A stretch of DNA of 64,000 bases from Oncomelania hupensis (lineage: Eukaryota > Mollusca > Gastropoda > Littorinimorpha > Pomatiopsidae). The stretch is taken from the NCBI GenBank assembly GCA_036898135.1, contig CM072516.1:22742739-22806738 (forward strand), written 5' to 3'. Shown here in pieces: positions 45,571 to 58,408 of the stretch. A program made the translations under genes and the position numbers. The notes beneath the pieces are model-generated. The model was not told the origin of the DNA. It did not search any database and worked only from the letters and a program-made list of their open reading frames with translations. The first letter of the stretch is position 1. Each line of letters begins with the position of its first letter.

Positions 45571-45896
45571 ATTTAGAGATCGAGAAAACTTTCATTACGG
45601 CAAGGACTTGCCATATTTTTTAAAATTTTATTATTTTCCTAATGGCTTAAAAAATATTTTAAAAACAAACAAATACAAATAAAAGTGAAAGATTTTTTGT
45701 TAATTTTTTAAAGGACTTATCATTTAATTTACCAATGTTTTGTAATGAAATAATAGGTACAGAAGAATAATTGATTCTGCCTCTTATGATGACAGTTTAA
45801 GATGTAATAAAATACGTCTGCTTTCCCTTCTACAAAATCTTGGGGTACAGATAATATTAACTCATTTTTGTTGAAACTTGCTCTTCCTTTCATTGC

Positions 45897-46051
45897 AGGT
45901 GGGAGGACAACAATCCAGGGTGGACTGGCTTTGACACTGAGCGAAGGTTGCTGAGGACAGAGAAAGATGGAGTACGCTGGTTAAACGATCATCCGTGTTA
46001 CGACCTTCGAGTTACGGGATAGGATAGGATAGGATAGGATAGGATAGGATA
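45897..46051 (+). mobile_element. RTE-like LINE 3' end, long pentamer tail
   Basis: About 110 bp of the LINE 3' end with small deletions, followed by seven or eight (GGATA) units, the longest tail of the family here. Confidence 0.85.
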
Positions 46052-46054
46052 GTT

Positions 46055-48600
46055 AAATCTATGTTTATCTTTGCATGAATGCGGATATATGATTAAACTA
46101 AACATGTGAGTGACTGAAAGAAAGACTGATTAATATTAACAATATTAACAATAACTAAGTAGTATTACCAAATTAATGCTAAAATAGTTTTCTTCTCGTT
46201 ATAAAATAATGAATTTGAATTTTAATTAAACATGCGAAATGCGAAAGCTGCTAAGAGAATATTTAGTCTTTGCAGTTTATTTTCCTGTCACCGTTCGTCC
46301 TAACCATCGAGGATGCAACTTTTCTTTGGCAGCACTCTCAAACGTGCCACAGAAACGGGTAGTAGGTCCGCAAAGTTGTTGTTGTTTTTTAAACAAGATT
46401 ACAAATTTAAAAACGGCCATAAACTTTTAATTCAATTAAGAATTTAAAGTACACGTTTAAATAGAAGAAGCATCCGATTACACACTAGCATCTCTCTCTC
46501 ACTCTCTCTCTCACTCACTCTCTCTCTCTCCCTGTCACTCTCTCTCTCTCTTTCATATCTTCTCTTTTTATCTTGTTACGCTTCCACAGTGGCTCCATCT
46601 CACCCCCACCTCCCTTCAGTGGTTTCTTATTCTTTATGAGAATGTTTGGTGTCCATGCAAGTAGAGAGATAACGATGAAAACAGAGGCTGAGGATGTCGA
46701 CGACTGCAACTATCATGTATGGGTGATTATTGTAACTTTGTTGCTGCAGCTGTGTTAGGGAGCATGTGTGTGTTTCCCCAGGTTGATATTTCCGCAGGTC
46801 CATGTTCACTTAGGGTGTAGAGCATAGGGGGTAGAGCAATCTCCAACCTCCGTTTTGCGGATGGCATTGATGGATTGGCTGGAGAGGAAGAAGAACTTAA
46901 GAAGAAGAAGAAGAGGAAAAGAAAGAAAGAAAAGAAGAAGAAGAAGAAGTAGCAATAGCAATAGCAACAGCAGCAGCAGTAGTAGCAGTAGTAGTAGTAG
47001 TAGAAAGAAGGAGACCTTGTTCAATAGCGTGCGTTTTTCACTGTTTTATTACTTATTTATTTCTTATTTTAATTACTTTGTTTAACTCACCCCATTCTCC
47101 TATTGTGGTTATAACAAGAGAGTGAAAAAAAACACGCATAATACAATGTAACTTTTAAGATAGGTCTGTTAACTTTTGAACCCCCTTTTTTTTTAAAATT
47201 GCATTTACTTTCGTAATGTTTTATGTTATGTACTCCTTGTTCATTTTATTTCCAGACATTTCTCCTTATATTGATTGTACTCCACTTAAAGGGGAATACT
47301 TTGACCACGCCCCCTGACATGTCCTTTCAACATTTACAGTGAGTGTTGCCCCCGTGGAAAAGAATAAGCGTATAACCAAAAAAAAAAACTCTTTCAAAAG
47401 TACAGTTGTTTTCGTTTGTTATAAAAAAATAATAAATTCCTTAGGTTTTGTGCCTATTAATAGCAACCACTAGTTATCGTTCTTGCGCTAAAAATAGCAT
47501 ATACCAGAACCGGTAAGAGGCTGAACCCATAGCAAAACTGCTCGGTAGGGTTGTTGGTTTTAGGTTGATACAATAGGTCATACTCTACTCTATACACCAA
47601 ACACGCACTCTTGAAGCACGGTGGTTTATTCAGAAATACAAAGGTCACACAACTCGATTATCGTAATGGTGTACCGTTAAACAAGGGAAATCACTCCCTG
47701 CCAGAACCGAATTTGTGAAAATTCAAACTTTAGCGGCTGTTTGGAACAACGGGAGCCCATTTTATCACTGTTTAATGTAGCAACATTGCGAATTTTAAAG
47801 TGAACCCGTTTTCGCCCAGATTAAACAAATCCTTCGTATTGGGACCTTTTCATTAAAAAGGCACCAACAGTCTCTCATACTTCTGCCTCTTGGTTCTACT
47901 TAATAATTGTGTCTCTGAAATCTTGTCTCTTTTGGCGTGCATAAAATCTCCATCCTTGTAAATTTTTAAAAAACACCTCTGAATCTGTCATTTTTTCGTT
48001 GGTTCAAGATCACTTAGTAATGATGGATGCCATATCATTTTCCCAAATCACCAATCAGGCTCAAACGGCGGCGATCTGTACCAGCATACACGCACACATG
48101 TTTCACCCACTGTCTTACACACACAACAAATACACGTCTATCACTCAAACATGTAGTGTAAAGGCAGGGAGATCGCTGTTAGAGGACGGAAAGGAAACCG
48201 AAATTTTATTGGTGAAATGTTAGATTGACTGCATCCAATACCATTATTGAAGGGAGGGAGAAAACCCTCAGTGACCTCAATAGTCTCGTACCTAAGTCAC
48301 ATAAGCAGTGTTCCCGATTACGCACAGTAGTGCGTCAATTACGCACAAAATATGAAAAATGACGCAGGAAAATTTGCATGTGTGCGTCCTGACGCACACA
48401 TTTTTTTTCGAATCGCTGAAGTCAAAAATACGACCAACGAGTGGCGGACTAATTCACGGCATAATCAGAATCAGAACCCAACTGAGACTGCCATTGCAGA
48501 CGATTAAAGATTGTGTCGGGAGTTGTCGTCCTTAAAAATCGCCTGCGCGCGCATTGTAAACTTCCTCCAAGCAATACGTTCACTGAACAGAAGAAATCTT
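46055..48600. other. AT-rich, no gene seen
   Basis: CT-rich at 46490-46555, LINE scrap 46829-46895, AAG/AGC repeat 46896-47005. 48310-48400 has repeated TGCGTCA/ACGCACA words in inverted order. Confidence 0.55.
46829..46895 (+). mobile_element. RTE-like LINE fragment with the FADD region
   Basis: It aligns to the catalytic region of the longer copies in antisense or sense as GGTAGAGCAATCTCCAACCT, with TTTGCGGATG changing the FADD box. It then runs into AAG repeats. Confidence 0.65.
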
Positions 48601-48778
48601 CGTTAACCCATTATTAAATTCTATCATACACGATCATGTCACTTCTGACTTGGTTGACTGGGCCCAAAACCCGTTCATCCACCGATTTGGGGACTCTCAA
48701 AATTTGTACAAGGACTCTTAAAATTTTATACCTGGGAGTCCCAAGGACTCTCATTTTTTGTGTGTGGAGGGAACACTG

Positions 48779-48841
48779 CATAAGTTCGCCCTTTGCGGGA
48801 ATCGAACCCGCGACCTTCTGCATAGGAAACCGGCGACCAAC
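48779..48841 (-). mobile_element. tRNA-like 3' half (SINE remnant)
   Basis: The minus strand has GGTCGCGGGTTCGATTCCCGC, a perfect T-arm with a B box (longest part shown here is 20 of those bases: GTCGCGGGTTCGATTCCCGC). The 5' half does not fold as a D-arm and is cut at 48842, exactly where the LTR-like repeat begins. Probably a SINE truncated by, or adjacent to, that insertion. Confidence 0.5.
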
Positions 48842-49407
48842 TGTTACGTTGAAACGCGCGCGATAGATCAGATCGTTTTATTTTGCAAAGCATGCAATAA
48901 TAGAGTGTAGTTATCCTTGATTTGATTTTGCGTTGTTATTAGAAGAAGATTTGTATAACGTTTGTAATTTTAGTTGGTCGATATTATTTGAGAATTTTCT
49001 AGAGGTGGTTGTTTACTATCGATCGAAGCGTATGGATAATTCTAGTGGTAACTAGAGAAGCTTCCATCCCAAATAAGGTTGTATGACGAGAGACAGTGAT
49101 GACGAAGTTGGTTCTGATTGGTTGTGGTGTGTCGCGCTGGGGTATTCTCACCCTTTCTGGAGTTCAGTTCAGTAGATAGATTTGAGTCCCCGGACACAGT
49201 GCGTATAGGGGACAGTGTAGAGAGACTATATATATAGTGCCGCACTGTTTCAAAAGGTGGTTGGGTGTTGAAAGTAAAAAGTTGAGAGTGGAAAAAGCGA
49301 TTGTATGCAGTGTTGATGTATGCTGAATAAAGTTGGAAAACTACATACGACGACTTTGCCTTGTTGCTGAGTGAGCAGGCTGCGTGGATAAACGAATCTG
49401 AGTTACA
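48842..49407 (+). repeat. LTR-like repeat, copy 1
   Basis: 566 bp beginning TGTTACG and ending GTTACA, with a TATA-like ACTATATATATAGT at 49225-49238 and AATAAA at 49326-49331, the spacing expected of U3-R-U5. The inverted copy at 21978-22592 aligns along its whole length. Homology between copies continues about 55 bp past GTTACA, so the true 3' boundary is uncertain, and no 5-bp duplication is seen. It carries an ultra-short insertion (49162-49212). Confidence 0.6.
49162..49212 (-). mobile_element. Ultra-short core copy inside LTR-like repeat
   Basis: The GTCCCCTATACGCACTGTGT core, GGGGAC and a CTGAAC-type tail are present within the LTR-like repeat 48842-49407. The other LTR-like copy (21978-22592) lacks this segment, so it is an insertion; a target-site duplication is not obvious. 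Confidence 0.7.
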
Positions 49408-49464
49408 CTTGATCAGGTTTCAAGCATCTGGGCTGAATCAACTGATAAAAAAACAACATCGATT

Positions 49465-51550
49465 GTAACACCAACCCACTGCGCTGAGGCCATCCCTATG
49501 TGTACAGACCTGAAATCAAAATCGTTTTCTCTTGTAATTAACTTATCTAAGACTGTCAGTGTCACGTGCATTACCATCACAATACTTCCTGAAGTCGATC
49601 GATGACCGCGCAATGAAACCCGTAGGTACCAATGACATTATATTATATGACGGATTAAAGCCCCACCCAATAGCAAAAAAACAACCAACGTATCACTAGA
49701 ATGTTGAGATAGAAGTGGAGTACTTATCTCTCCGTCTCTTGCGTTTACTGTTTCTGTCTGTGTCCGTATCTCTATCGGACCGTCTCGTTCTGTCTATCTC
49801 TGTCTCTCTCTCTCTCTGTCTTTGTTTCTGTCGGTCTTTCTATCTCTGTATTCCTCGGTGTCTTTCTCTCTCCCCCCTAGATTAGACTTTGTATTACACT
49901 TAACATTAGACCAAAATCTAAGTTAAGGCTACGGATTCATTTTTTTTTTCGTTCTCTCATATTTGAACGTTTGCTTCTTCTTAAAATGGCAGGGTCCAAA
50001 AGGGCACATTTTTTTTTCAAATCGGCGTTGATCCACTAATATTTGGAAGTGCACATTAACTGAGAAAACACAACACACCTGGAAGTACACATTATTTGAG
50101 AAGAAGAAGAAAAAAACCACCTCATGATAAACTTCGATATCAGTAGTTTTAGATAAAGAAAAACAAAAATCTCGTAAATGAAAAATATTAGTTATGAGTG
50201 TGTTACGAATGAGACGCGCACTTTGAACAATCAGGTCGCCTATTGCTACAGATAAAGGTACACATAACATTTCATTGATACAAACCACACCCAGCAGTAA
50301 ACGTACCTGAGAGCTTCTTCATTACAAATGTCACATAGGTTTCAATGTCGCCTCGTGACTTCCATTTGAATAATATGATCAAGTTATGTTATATGAGGTT
50401 ATATTAAAATATTTATTATGTTATATATTACAATATTTGTTATTTTGTATGTTATACATAAATTACATTATTTGATGAATTCCAAGGTACCCAGTGACGC
50501 GATGTAATCTATCACTTCTGTGTATACTGTTTTAGTGTGAATGTTTAGATGTAAATCAGGTTCTTTTTGATGATATCAGTTGTTTGATTATATCAGTTCA
50601 CCATTTCTAGGCGAGAGGGTGAATATCTTCCTGAGGTTTACATAAATGGCGCTCGCTTGTGTGTGTGTATGTGTGTGTGCGTCAGTGTGTCTCTACCTGC
50701 GTGTCTATGTTATAGCATTCTCTGTGTTTGTTTTCTTCTATTATTGTAAATGTCAGGCTGCAGGCTAGACCAAATTCAATACACTCGACGCCATTAGACT
50801 AGATTATTTATTTGTTTTAAATCATAGATTGCACGACGATGAAACTTACGCAGAAAAACAAAATGCATAGAATATTATTAAAGTACATCTTGTTGTTGAT
50901 TGTAAATTCGTGTGATAGTTTTTGTTTGACCGTCTGCACGTTTAACCTAGTGTACGTGACTCCGAGTATCATCACCCTTGGTTTGTATTTACCTATTTAT
51001 TCATTTATATCGTATTGTTTTTCGTTTGTCGCCCCAGCGTTAGTCTTCGCATATTGATTCACCAAGGTCACAGAATATGTTTATTTGTTTAGTTTAGTTT
51101 AGTTTAGCTTAGGTGTTATGTTATCCATACAAAATAAAATAGTTGGAAGTAAACTAAAAATAGCAATGAATGTTTACCAGTAATTAATCATTACAAGCCC
51201 GCGTACTGTTGTGTAGATCAAAGGAACGTTTAGCAGCAAAAGCAGAAAAACAACAACATATATACATATACGCGTACACGCCCATACAAAGACAAACATA
51301 CACGCACACACACTTACGCTGACAGACAAACACACATGCGAGTCATAATAATTATGTCAGTCGAGTTTCCAATATGAGGAATGAAAATCCTAGAATAAGA
51401 AGTCAACGATCGTGTACCGAAGGACCAAAAAAAAATAACAGTAAATGATATCGCTATCAGTGTCGCATTAATTATTGGTTGCAGTACGAATTCATGCGGA
51501 GACAGGAATACAATCTAGATTTAGTTGTTTTTTTTTTCCATTGAGTAAAT
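49465..51550. other. AT-rich, no gene seen
   Basis: CT-rich 49730-49875 and GT-rich 50655-50710 patches; (TTTAG)n at 51080-51105. No exon or element recognised. Confidence 0.55.
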
Positions 51551-51665
51551 TTCCGTCCCCAACACTTTCGCGTAAACGGGACTGTGTAGTAAGAGTTCAG
51601 ATGAGTGGGCCCGAGTTGGGTAAAGATGACGTAGTGAAGTCATAATGACGTGAAGAAGACGACTC

Positions 51666-51807
51666 GATGGGTAGCGCACGAGGCAGCTTCGACGACGAGG
51701 AAGTCGTAAAGTAGAAAGAAGTCCCTGACGTAGGGCGAGAATAAAGAAAGCGAAGACCGAAGATCGTGAAGAAGGCAGCAAGATGGGTAGCGCACGAGGC
51801 AGCTTCG
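51666..51807. repeat. 116-bp spaced direct repeat
   Basis: GATGGGTAGCGCACGAGGCA (26-bp identity in total) occurs at 51666-51691 and 51782-51807. The sequence between has similar GAAGAAGACGA/GAAGAAGGC ends, suggesting a local tandem duplication. Confidence 0.75.
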
Positions 51808-51890
51808 TGATAAGAGTGAAGTGCTGTAGAAGCGGAACGCTCGAGGCTTTAGCTATGATGAGAACGTAGACCCGCAGTCGGAAGACAGGT

Positions 51891-52592
51891 TTTTTTGATT
51901 GATTTATTGTTGCTTTAGGTCCAGCGGACTCTTCCGAGCCAAATCAGGACCGGACAACCCCCGATCCGCATAAAAGATCTGCTGAAACAACCCTAGTGGG
52001 AAGATTGAACGCCCTCCACCGGCCAGTCACTTTACAATAAAGACATCCCACGCGGGGGACGGCTGAGGGTTTACCTCAACTACGCGAACCCCCGGTTACA
52101 AAAACAAAATAGAATACAACCATCATTACAAATCATCAACGAAACATATACATATAAAATGCCTATATTGCTAAATACTAACATCATAGGAAGCCCTAGT
52201 GACCACCCAGCAGAAAGCGTCCAACACTCCCAAGCTGATCCAACAGACCTCATACACAAACAAGGAGTCTTGTCCAGGAAGAGTTTTCAAGAAAAAAGGT
52301 AGGTCATTGATCTAGCGAAGAAGAAGATAGTATAGCAGAGTGATAGGACAGAGCAGGAATGGGAAAGAGTATATGAGGAAGATAGCAACAGTGGGAATTT
52401 AAAGCACTAAATTTCCATAAAGTGGGGATACTATTTATACTGAAACCCCCGGCACTCCAACGGGGGTACTGTTGCCGCAGTGAATCTGTCATGCCTACAA
52501 AGGCAAGACAGGTTTTCAACTGGGGCTTTCACTGTTCCCTTTATAGGTTAGAACAATCTACAGTGGCAAGATTGCTCATGACCCCAAGGGGT
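51891..52592 (-). mobile_element. 702-bp non-autonomous retroposon, full length
   Basis: Second full copy, flanked by perfect 11-bp GGAAGACAGGT at 51880-51890 and 52593-52603. It is inserted in the GC-rich region at 51.6-53.1 kb. High similarity to 9375-10076 suggests recent activity. Confidence 0.9.
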
Positions 52593-52603
52593 GGAAGACA
52601 GGT

Positions 52604-53070
52604 GAAACGCTCAACGCTCAAGGACGAGTGGTGATGTGCCCAAGGGTCCAGCAGCGGAGCCGTGTGAAGAGGGGTGAGCTATCACGGAAGAGAGCTGGCG
52701 GCGTAGAAACGTCTGTAGTCCTGAGGCGCCACTCTCCACAACTGAAATCCGGATGCCCAGTCGTAGTGAAAGAAAAAGGGCAGCCTTGGAAAGAAGCAAC
52801 GACGGCGAGACGTCGGGGCGCCCTTCGTCGTCCAACCGCCGCAATCCAGTCAAAGGAGCCCGACCGTAGAGAAAGTGAAGGTGGTAGGATGAAGGGAGGA
52901 CGGATCGGCATCGCCCAACATGGTGCAAGCTGCTTCGTCCTTGGCAACCAAGGAGACATTCCCGACCGCAAACCGGCCCAAGTTTGGCGGGAAATTTTAT
53001 GGAAGCCGCCGACGTCTGCAGGTAGCGCACCAGTGGGACTAACCGTCTCATAGAGCAGCCCTGCCACCAG
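52604..53070. other. GC-rich segment with overlapping open frames
   Basis: Unlike its surroundings it is GC-rich and open in three frames (141 codons plus strand; 146 and 149 codons minus strand). It continues 51550-51879, from which it was split by the 702-bp retroposon. No domain recognised. GC richness alone lowers stop frequency, so coding is unproven. Confidence 0.3.
52983..53021 (+). promoter_or_regulatory. E2F-like site with nearby ATG and splice-donor-like end
   Basis: TTTGGCGGGAAA (52983-52994) is an exact E2F-type site. Five bases later ATG starts MEAADVC in a GC-rich context, followed by CAG|GTAGCG at 53021/53022. Possibly a promoter and first exon of a gene running right, but no second exon was recognised. 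Confidence 0.25.
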
Positions 53071-53105
53071 CCTGCTCGATTCCTAGATTTAGTTTGTTAA
53101 TTAGT

Positions 53106-53610
53106 CTTTGTTCATGGTGTCCAGCGGACTTCAGAGAGCCAATCAGGACCACAACTTGGTTGAAAGAGGACTCGCCGCCGATCTGTATAAAAGATCTGCT
53201 GAAACAACCCTAATGTTAATACTGAAGGCACTCAACCAGCCGGTCACTTTACAATAAAGGCATCCCATGCAGGGGACGCTGAGGTTGTACTCTAATTTAT
53301 TGAACGCCCATTTACAAAAACAAAATAGAATACAAACTTCATTATAAAATATTAAGAAAACATATAAAATGCCTAAATTGCTAAATAGAAATACCATAGG
53401 AAGTCCTAGTGACCATTTGGCAGAAAGCGTCCAATATCCCCAAGCTGACCCAACAGACCCCATACACATATGAGGAGTTTTGGGAGAGCTTTCAATTAAA
53501 AAAGAAAAGATAGGTGACTGCTCTTGCGAAGAAGATAGTAGATTGATAGAACAGATTAGTAACGAGAAAGAACAAATGAGATGACAGACACAGTAGGAAT
53601 TTAAAGCACT
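53106..53610 (-). mobile_element. Diverged relative of the 702-bp retroposon
   Basis: It aligns along most of its length to the 702-bp family (GTCCAGCGGAC, AAAGATCTGCTGAAACAACC, ATAAAATGCCTA) with many substitutions and small gaps. It lies about 500 bp after the young copy at 51891-52592. Confidence 0.75.
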
Positions 53611-53714
53611 AAATTCTCACACACCTAACTTGGGTCCGCATGGGTAACACATAGTGCCAAATCCAAATCCAACTTTGTTATGTGAACGGTGAATAGGTTA
53701 CCACAATAACGCTA

Positions 53715-53856
<142 letters not shown>

Positions 53857-53859
53857 TAA

Positions 53860-54770
53860 GTTCCGTTCTGCTGGATACCATCTCATTGTGGTTTAACGCA
53901 TAACGATTGGGTAGACAGAAAAGCTACAAATTTAAAATAAAAGAAAGAGGGAGGTGAGAAGGGGAAGCAAAGAATCAGCACACTGTTAGCCATATTGAAA
54001 TCCCATTATCAACAAAAATAAATATATAGTTTAATCGAGAAACAATTTTTTAAAAAGTAGTTTTCCTTTCAAAAAAAAATGTCTGTAGTGAATATTCACA
54101 ATATCCCCAAAACAACCTCTTTAGTTTATCGTTTTGCTTTAAATTGTTGGAGGACAAAGTACTATAAGGTCATTGTTTGTATTTACAATTTAAAAAACAA
54201 ACTGTTAATCATCTCATTCATGACTGCAGTGTACAGAGCATTCATAACGTTTAAAGAAAAAACATTGACTATTGGATAACATCTCTAAATCTTTAATGTA
54301 TAGTTCTATAGGACGCATTTATATGAAAGTGAAAAATTATGAATATTTAGTGCACGACAAATGCATAAAATTGACTTTCTTTATAATTATGAACATTGAA
54401 CAAGTGTGATGTTATATCCTTATGAAACTATACAGCTACCCTTATTTAGTTATTTTTACTATTAGTTTGCTCAATTAATGTAGCTTACATTTAAATTTTT
54501 TTTTTATAATTGTGTTTAATTGTTCTCTCTCCTTCACCATCCAACTATACTAGCAAATATCCTTATTGCTCATAAACTTTTCCCTTGATGTTCCTACTCT
54601 AAAATCACTTAGGCGAATGCACGTTAAATGAAATTAACAAACAAAGACAGAAAGTAAGGAGTGGTTGGGTAGGTAATGGTAGTTGGTGACGACGGTTAAG
54701 AGGGTAGCTAAGTTGATACACAAAAACCTTCTCCGTGCTAGGCAGAGCGAAAGGAGCATGGGACGTAGGA
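53860..54770. other. AT-rich, nothing recognised
   Basis: No repeat, RNA or plausible coding frame seen. Confidence 0.6.
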
Positions 54771-55016
54771 ATGAATGAATGAACCTTTAGATTTAACGTC
54801 TACACCCACTGTTGGCGACACGACAGACGGGGATAACCATCCCAGGGAACAAGGGGCAAGGACCTAAATCAACACTGAACCACCAGAGCAATCATACTGC
54901 TAAAATGGACAGTGAAAATGGGCCACTTTTTTAAAATTTCTCCCATCACGGGATTCGATCCTGGGTCATCGGTGTGCCAGGCGAACGCTCTATCACTTGA
55001 GCTACGGCGGTGGGGG
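54770..55016 (-). mobile_element. tRNA-derived SINE, family B
   Basis: Minus-strand copy of the 26744 element. B box GGATCGAATCC lies near 54952-54962, with an A box toward 55005. The 3' end reads GTGTAGACGTTAAATC and continues into a (TTCA)n tail at 54770-54783, so the family tail is a TTCA repeat. Confidence 0.85.
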
Positions 55017-55179
55017 CGGAGGAAAGAAAGTCTGGTTCCTTAGAGGTTTCCTCCTACTCGGAGTCACAGTAGAGAGATAAGGGGAAAAGATCGATGCCTG
55101 CCTCTTTGATCGGATCGTACCCTAAACTTTCTCAGCGTCTACACCTCAACGGCCTCCCTCCAGTCAGTGTTCCCATCGC

Positions 55180-55181
<2 letters not shown>

Positions 55182-55259
<78 letters not shown>
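55182..55259. repeat. (CT)n microsatellite
   Basis: 39 CT units followed by imperfect CT-rich DNA to 55315. Confidence 0.97.
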
Positions 55260-55262
<3 letters not shown>

Positions 55263-55654
55263 CGTCCTCGTCTCTGCCTCTCTCTGTCTCTCTCTCTCTG
55301 TCTCTCTCTCCGTTTCATCAATAATCGCGGCATTATCAGTAGCCATGAGGCGGACTTTGATTCGAGACTGTCCAGCTCACAAAGTCTCTCCAGCTCTGTG
55401 CACAGGGATGATAATGAGTAGCCTTGCGTGCGGGTCTAGCGGTTTCCAACAGCTGTAATTTATCGCTGTAGATAGACTTCCACAGGCCAGAGCTGTAGAA
55501 ATAATCTTGTGACGCAAAGCGCATGTGGCCGGTGCATGAAAATTAACGAAAATGGATTGTTCTTATATAACTCTTTACTTATTTAAAGATGTCCTCAAGG
55601 CTCTGGCCAAAACAGGATGTAAATCAGACCTACCCAAAGCCACAACTTGCTGTT

Positions 55655-55879
55655 TCTTCTTCTTCTTCTTCTTCTTCTTCTTCTTCTTCTTCTTCTTCTT
55701 CTTCTTCTTCTTCTTCTTCTTCTACTTCTGCTTCTTCTTCTTCTACTCCTTCTTCTTCTTCTTCTTCTTCTTCTTCTTCTTCTTCTTCTTCTTCTTCTTC
55801 TTCTTCTTCTTCTTCTTCTTCTTCTTCTTCTTCTTCTACTTCTACTTCTGCTTCTTCTTCGTCTTCTTCTTCTTCTTCC
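55655..55879. repeat. Long (CTT)n microsatellite
   Basis: About 225 bp of CTT with CTA/CTG variants spaced symmetrically. Confidence 0.98.
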
Positions 55880-56037
55880 ATAAAATAAAAAAAAAAACGA
55901 AAAATAACATAAAAAATAATCAGCATAATTTGATGTGGTGACTAAATCAATAAAGGTTGATGATGATAATGATGGTGATCAATAATAATTTTATAAAATA
56001 GTAATAATATTAAAAATAACAATAATAATAACAATAT

Positions 56038-56041
<4 letters not shown>

Positions 56042-56093
<52 letters not shown>

Positions 56094-56134
56094 TACAATA
56101 TAATACTACTACTACTTATAATTATTATTATGAC

Positions 56135-56198
<64 letters not shown>

Positions 56199-56262
56199 TT
56201 ATTATTATTATTATTATTATTATTTTATTATTATTATTATTTATTATTATTATTATTATTAT
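56042..56262. repeat. (CAT)n and (TTA)n tracts
   Basis: CAT 56042-56092; TTA 56135-56262 with TTTTA interruptions. Confidence 0.95.
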
Positions 56263-56362
56263 AATTTTTTTTCCTTCGATTGTGTGTTTTGTTAAGTTTA
56301 TTTTGAATTTTACAGTTATTGTTATTTTTCATTTTTTAACGGGATATGATCACTGTTGACAT

Positions 56363-56408
56363 ATGTGTGTGTGTGTGTGTGTGTGTGTAGGTGTGTGTGT
56401 GTGTGTGT
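56363..56408. repeat. (GT)n microsatellite
   Basis: About 22 units with one GTA. Confidence 0.95.
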
Positions 56409-56440
56409 ATCTGAAATTATTTGTGGGGACACTTTCTTAT

Positions 56441-56731
56441 ACCTTTTTATCGGGAAATTCTGGGCCGCTACCCTTGGAGAAGGCGTAGTCGCAGCCTGTG
56501 GCGCGCCTAAATCCAACTTAATATTAGTTGTGTTTTGGAAATTTTACTGGAGGAGAAAACCGGAGTACCCGGAGAAAACCCCGAAACGGTGCCCGAGTCT
56601 AAAGTAAATAATATTCGGAGAAACATAACACCCAGATTCTGGATCGATCCCACACCTGTCAGGCACCATTGGTTTCTAGCCTGTGGACAAGGCAAGTTAG
56701 TCCCGCCTTAGACCACGCGGCCACAACGCTC
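56441..56731 (-). mobile_element. tRNA(Leu/Ser)-like SINE, family C
   Basis: The minus-strand head GGCCGCGTGGTCTAAGGCG resembles the D-arm of a tRNA with a long variable arm, followed by GGATCGATCC as a weak B box. The body matches 1551-1803 at high identity, including the stretch with CCGGAGTACCCGGAGAAAAC. Confidence 0.8.
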
Positions 56732-57077
56732 TGTGAGTATGTGTGCGTGTGTTTGTGCATGTGTGTCTGGAAGTGTGTGTGTCTGTGCGTGCACGGAAAT
56801 GAACTATTCACCTGTCAGGTTCCAGCACTTTGTTCTTTTCTTATTTATCTTATCCTCCTAACACCATCACACCAATCATTCCCGGTCTTTAAAAAACTTT
56901 CAAATTTCTGCTTCTTTTGTGATTTTTTCTTCTTCTTTACTTTGTACTTGCCTTCTTAAAATCCTTCTCCCATGCATTTTACGTCCTCCCAGTACACGGA
57001 CGCCATGTCAGTTATTCTTCCTTTGATTCTCCTTTGCCTTCCTCTACTTTTGGTCAATTTTTTTTAAATTCTCCTCT

Positions 57078-57160
57078 TTCATCATCATCATCAATCATCA
57101 TCAATCATCATCAATCATCATCAATCATCATCAATCATCAATCATCAATCATCAATCATC

Positions 57161-57191
<31 letters not shown>

Positions 57192-57237
57192 TTCTTCTTC
57201 TTCTTCTTCTTCTTCTTCTTCTTCTTCGTCTTCTTCT
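57078..57237. repeat. (CATCATCAAT)n, (CAT)n, (CTT)n array
   Basis: A 10-bp and then 7-bp higher-order form of CAT (57078-57165), pure CAT (to 57190), then CTT (to 57237). Confidence 0.95.
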
Positions 57238-58161
57238 AGCCTCCTCTCCATGCCCCGTACTCATTTCCAATGCCTGGAAATTCTGTTGCGTACTTTCTCC
57301 CTGCCTTCGATCTTTGGTTATTTTCTTTTCTCCTTTCCCTTTTTGGAACCTCCTCAAATGCATTCTTCCACCTCTTTTCATTTCCATGAGACCAGCGCAG
57401 ACTCTTCTTCCTTTTCCCTTCTGTTCTTCTTTCTTCTTATAATTCCTTCTGGTCCTCCTTCTAGCCTTCTGTCCTACTATCGCACTTCTGTAGTTTTTTT
57501 TGGTCTCGTCTTTCTTCTAGTCCTTCCTCTAGCCTCGTCCCATTCTACTGTATCCCTCCTTTCCAGTCCCTAGTGGTGACCTTGTCAGATCCATCTCGCA
57601 CGCTTACCATTCAGGAGTCATTAGCGTGGCTCAATAATCGCATAGAAACTGTGGCGCACAGTGACACCCTGCCGCTCCCGTCCTCACATCATCATATTAA
57701 TCTTGCTAGTAAGCTTACTACTCTATCTATATTGCGCACTGTCTTGGCCGGGTCCCTGGTCTGATACAGCTGTGAAACTGCAATGTGCATGCTATTACAT
57801 AGTGAATAGTTAACGGTAGATGACCCCGATCATTAAATAATGCAATTACTTTATTGTCGATGTTTGGTTGCCATTGCGAGGATGAAGTAGGCCTAGATAA
57901 CCATCGTTTGTAGTCGCGGTAATCGTCGCCATCGTCCATCGTCATCAGAGGAATGGGCAAAACCCACAAATTCACTTTGCTGTCAATGTTTCAGTATCGG
58001 TTTTGGGTTGTCGTCGTTGCTGTCAGTCATAATTTTTATCATTCAGATCTTGTTGGTTTAAAGATGTGGGGCTATTTGGCGTATTTCGTCAAGTTTGGCA
58101 GAGTGGATATTAATTACGGTAGTTTTAATTTTTAAAACATTCCGGATATTGATGTTATTTG

Positions 58162-58408
58162 TCCGATGGTATGGCCACGTCACCAGATCATCAGGCCTTG
58201 CAAAGACTATTCTGCAAGGCACGGTGCAAGGAGGTAGAAGAAGAGGGAGACCGAAAAAGAGGTGGGAGGACAACATTCGAGAATGGACTGGTTTGACACT
58301 GAGCGAAGCCATCAGGGCTGCTGAGGACAGAGAAAGATGGAGTATGCTGGTTAAACGATCATCTGTGGTGCCCCTACGACCTCCGGGTTACGGGACAGGA
58401 TAGGATAG
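58162..58408 (+). mobile_element. RTE-like LINE, 247-bp 3' end with perfect TSD
   Basis: 5'-truncated insertion from RWYGHVTRSSGLAK to the 3' end, in one continuous frame to LRPPGYGTG, with a short (GGATA)n tail. Perfect 11-bp GATGTTATTTG at 58151-58161 and 58409-58419. The intact frame and clean duplication suggest this is among the youngest insertions here. Confidence 0.92.

Noticed and set aside
48310..48400. Coding exon or structured element with TGCGTCA words
   Set aside because: Inverted short words only; no continuous frame or repeat copy found.
57034..57573. 179-codon Ser-rich frame
   Set aside because: Driven by CAT/CTT repeats and a pyrimidine-rich stretch; no domain.
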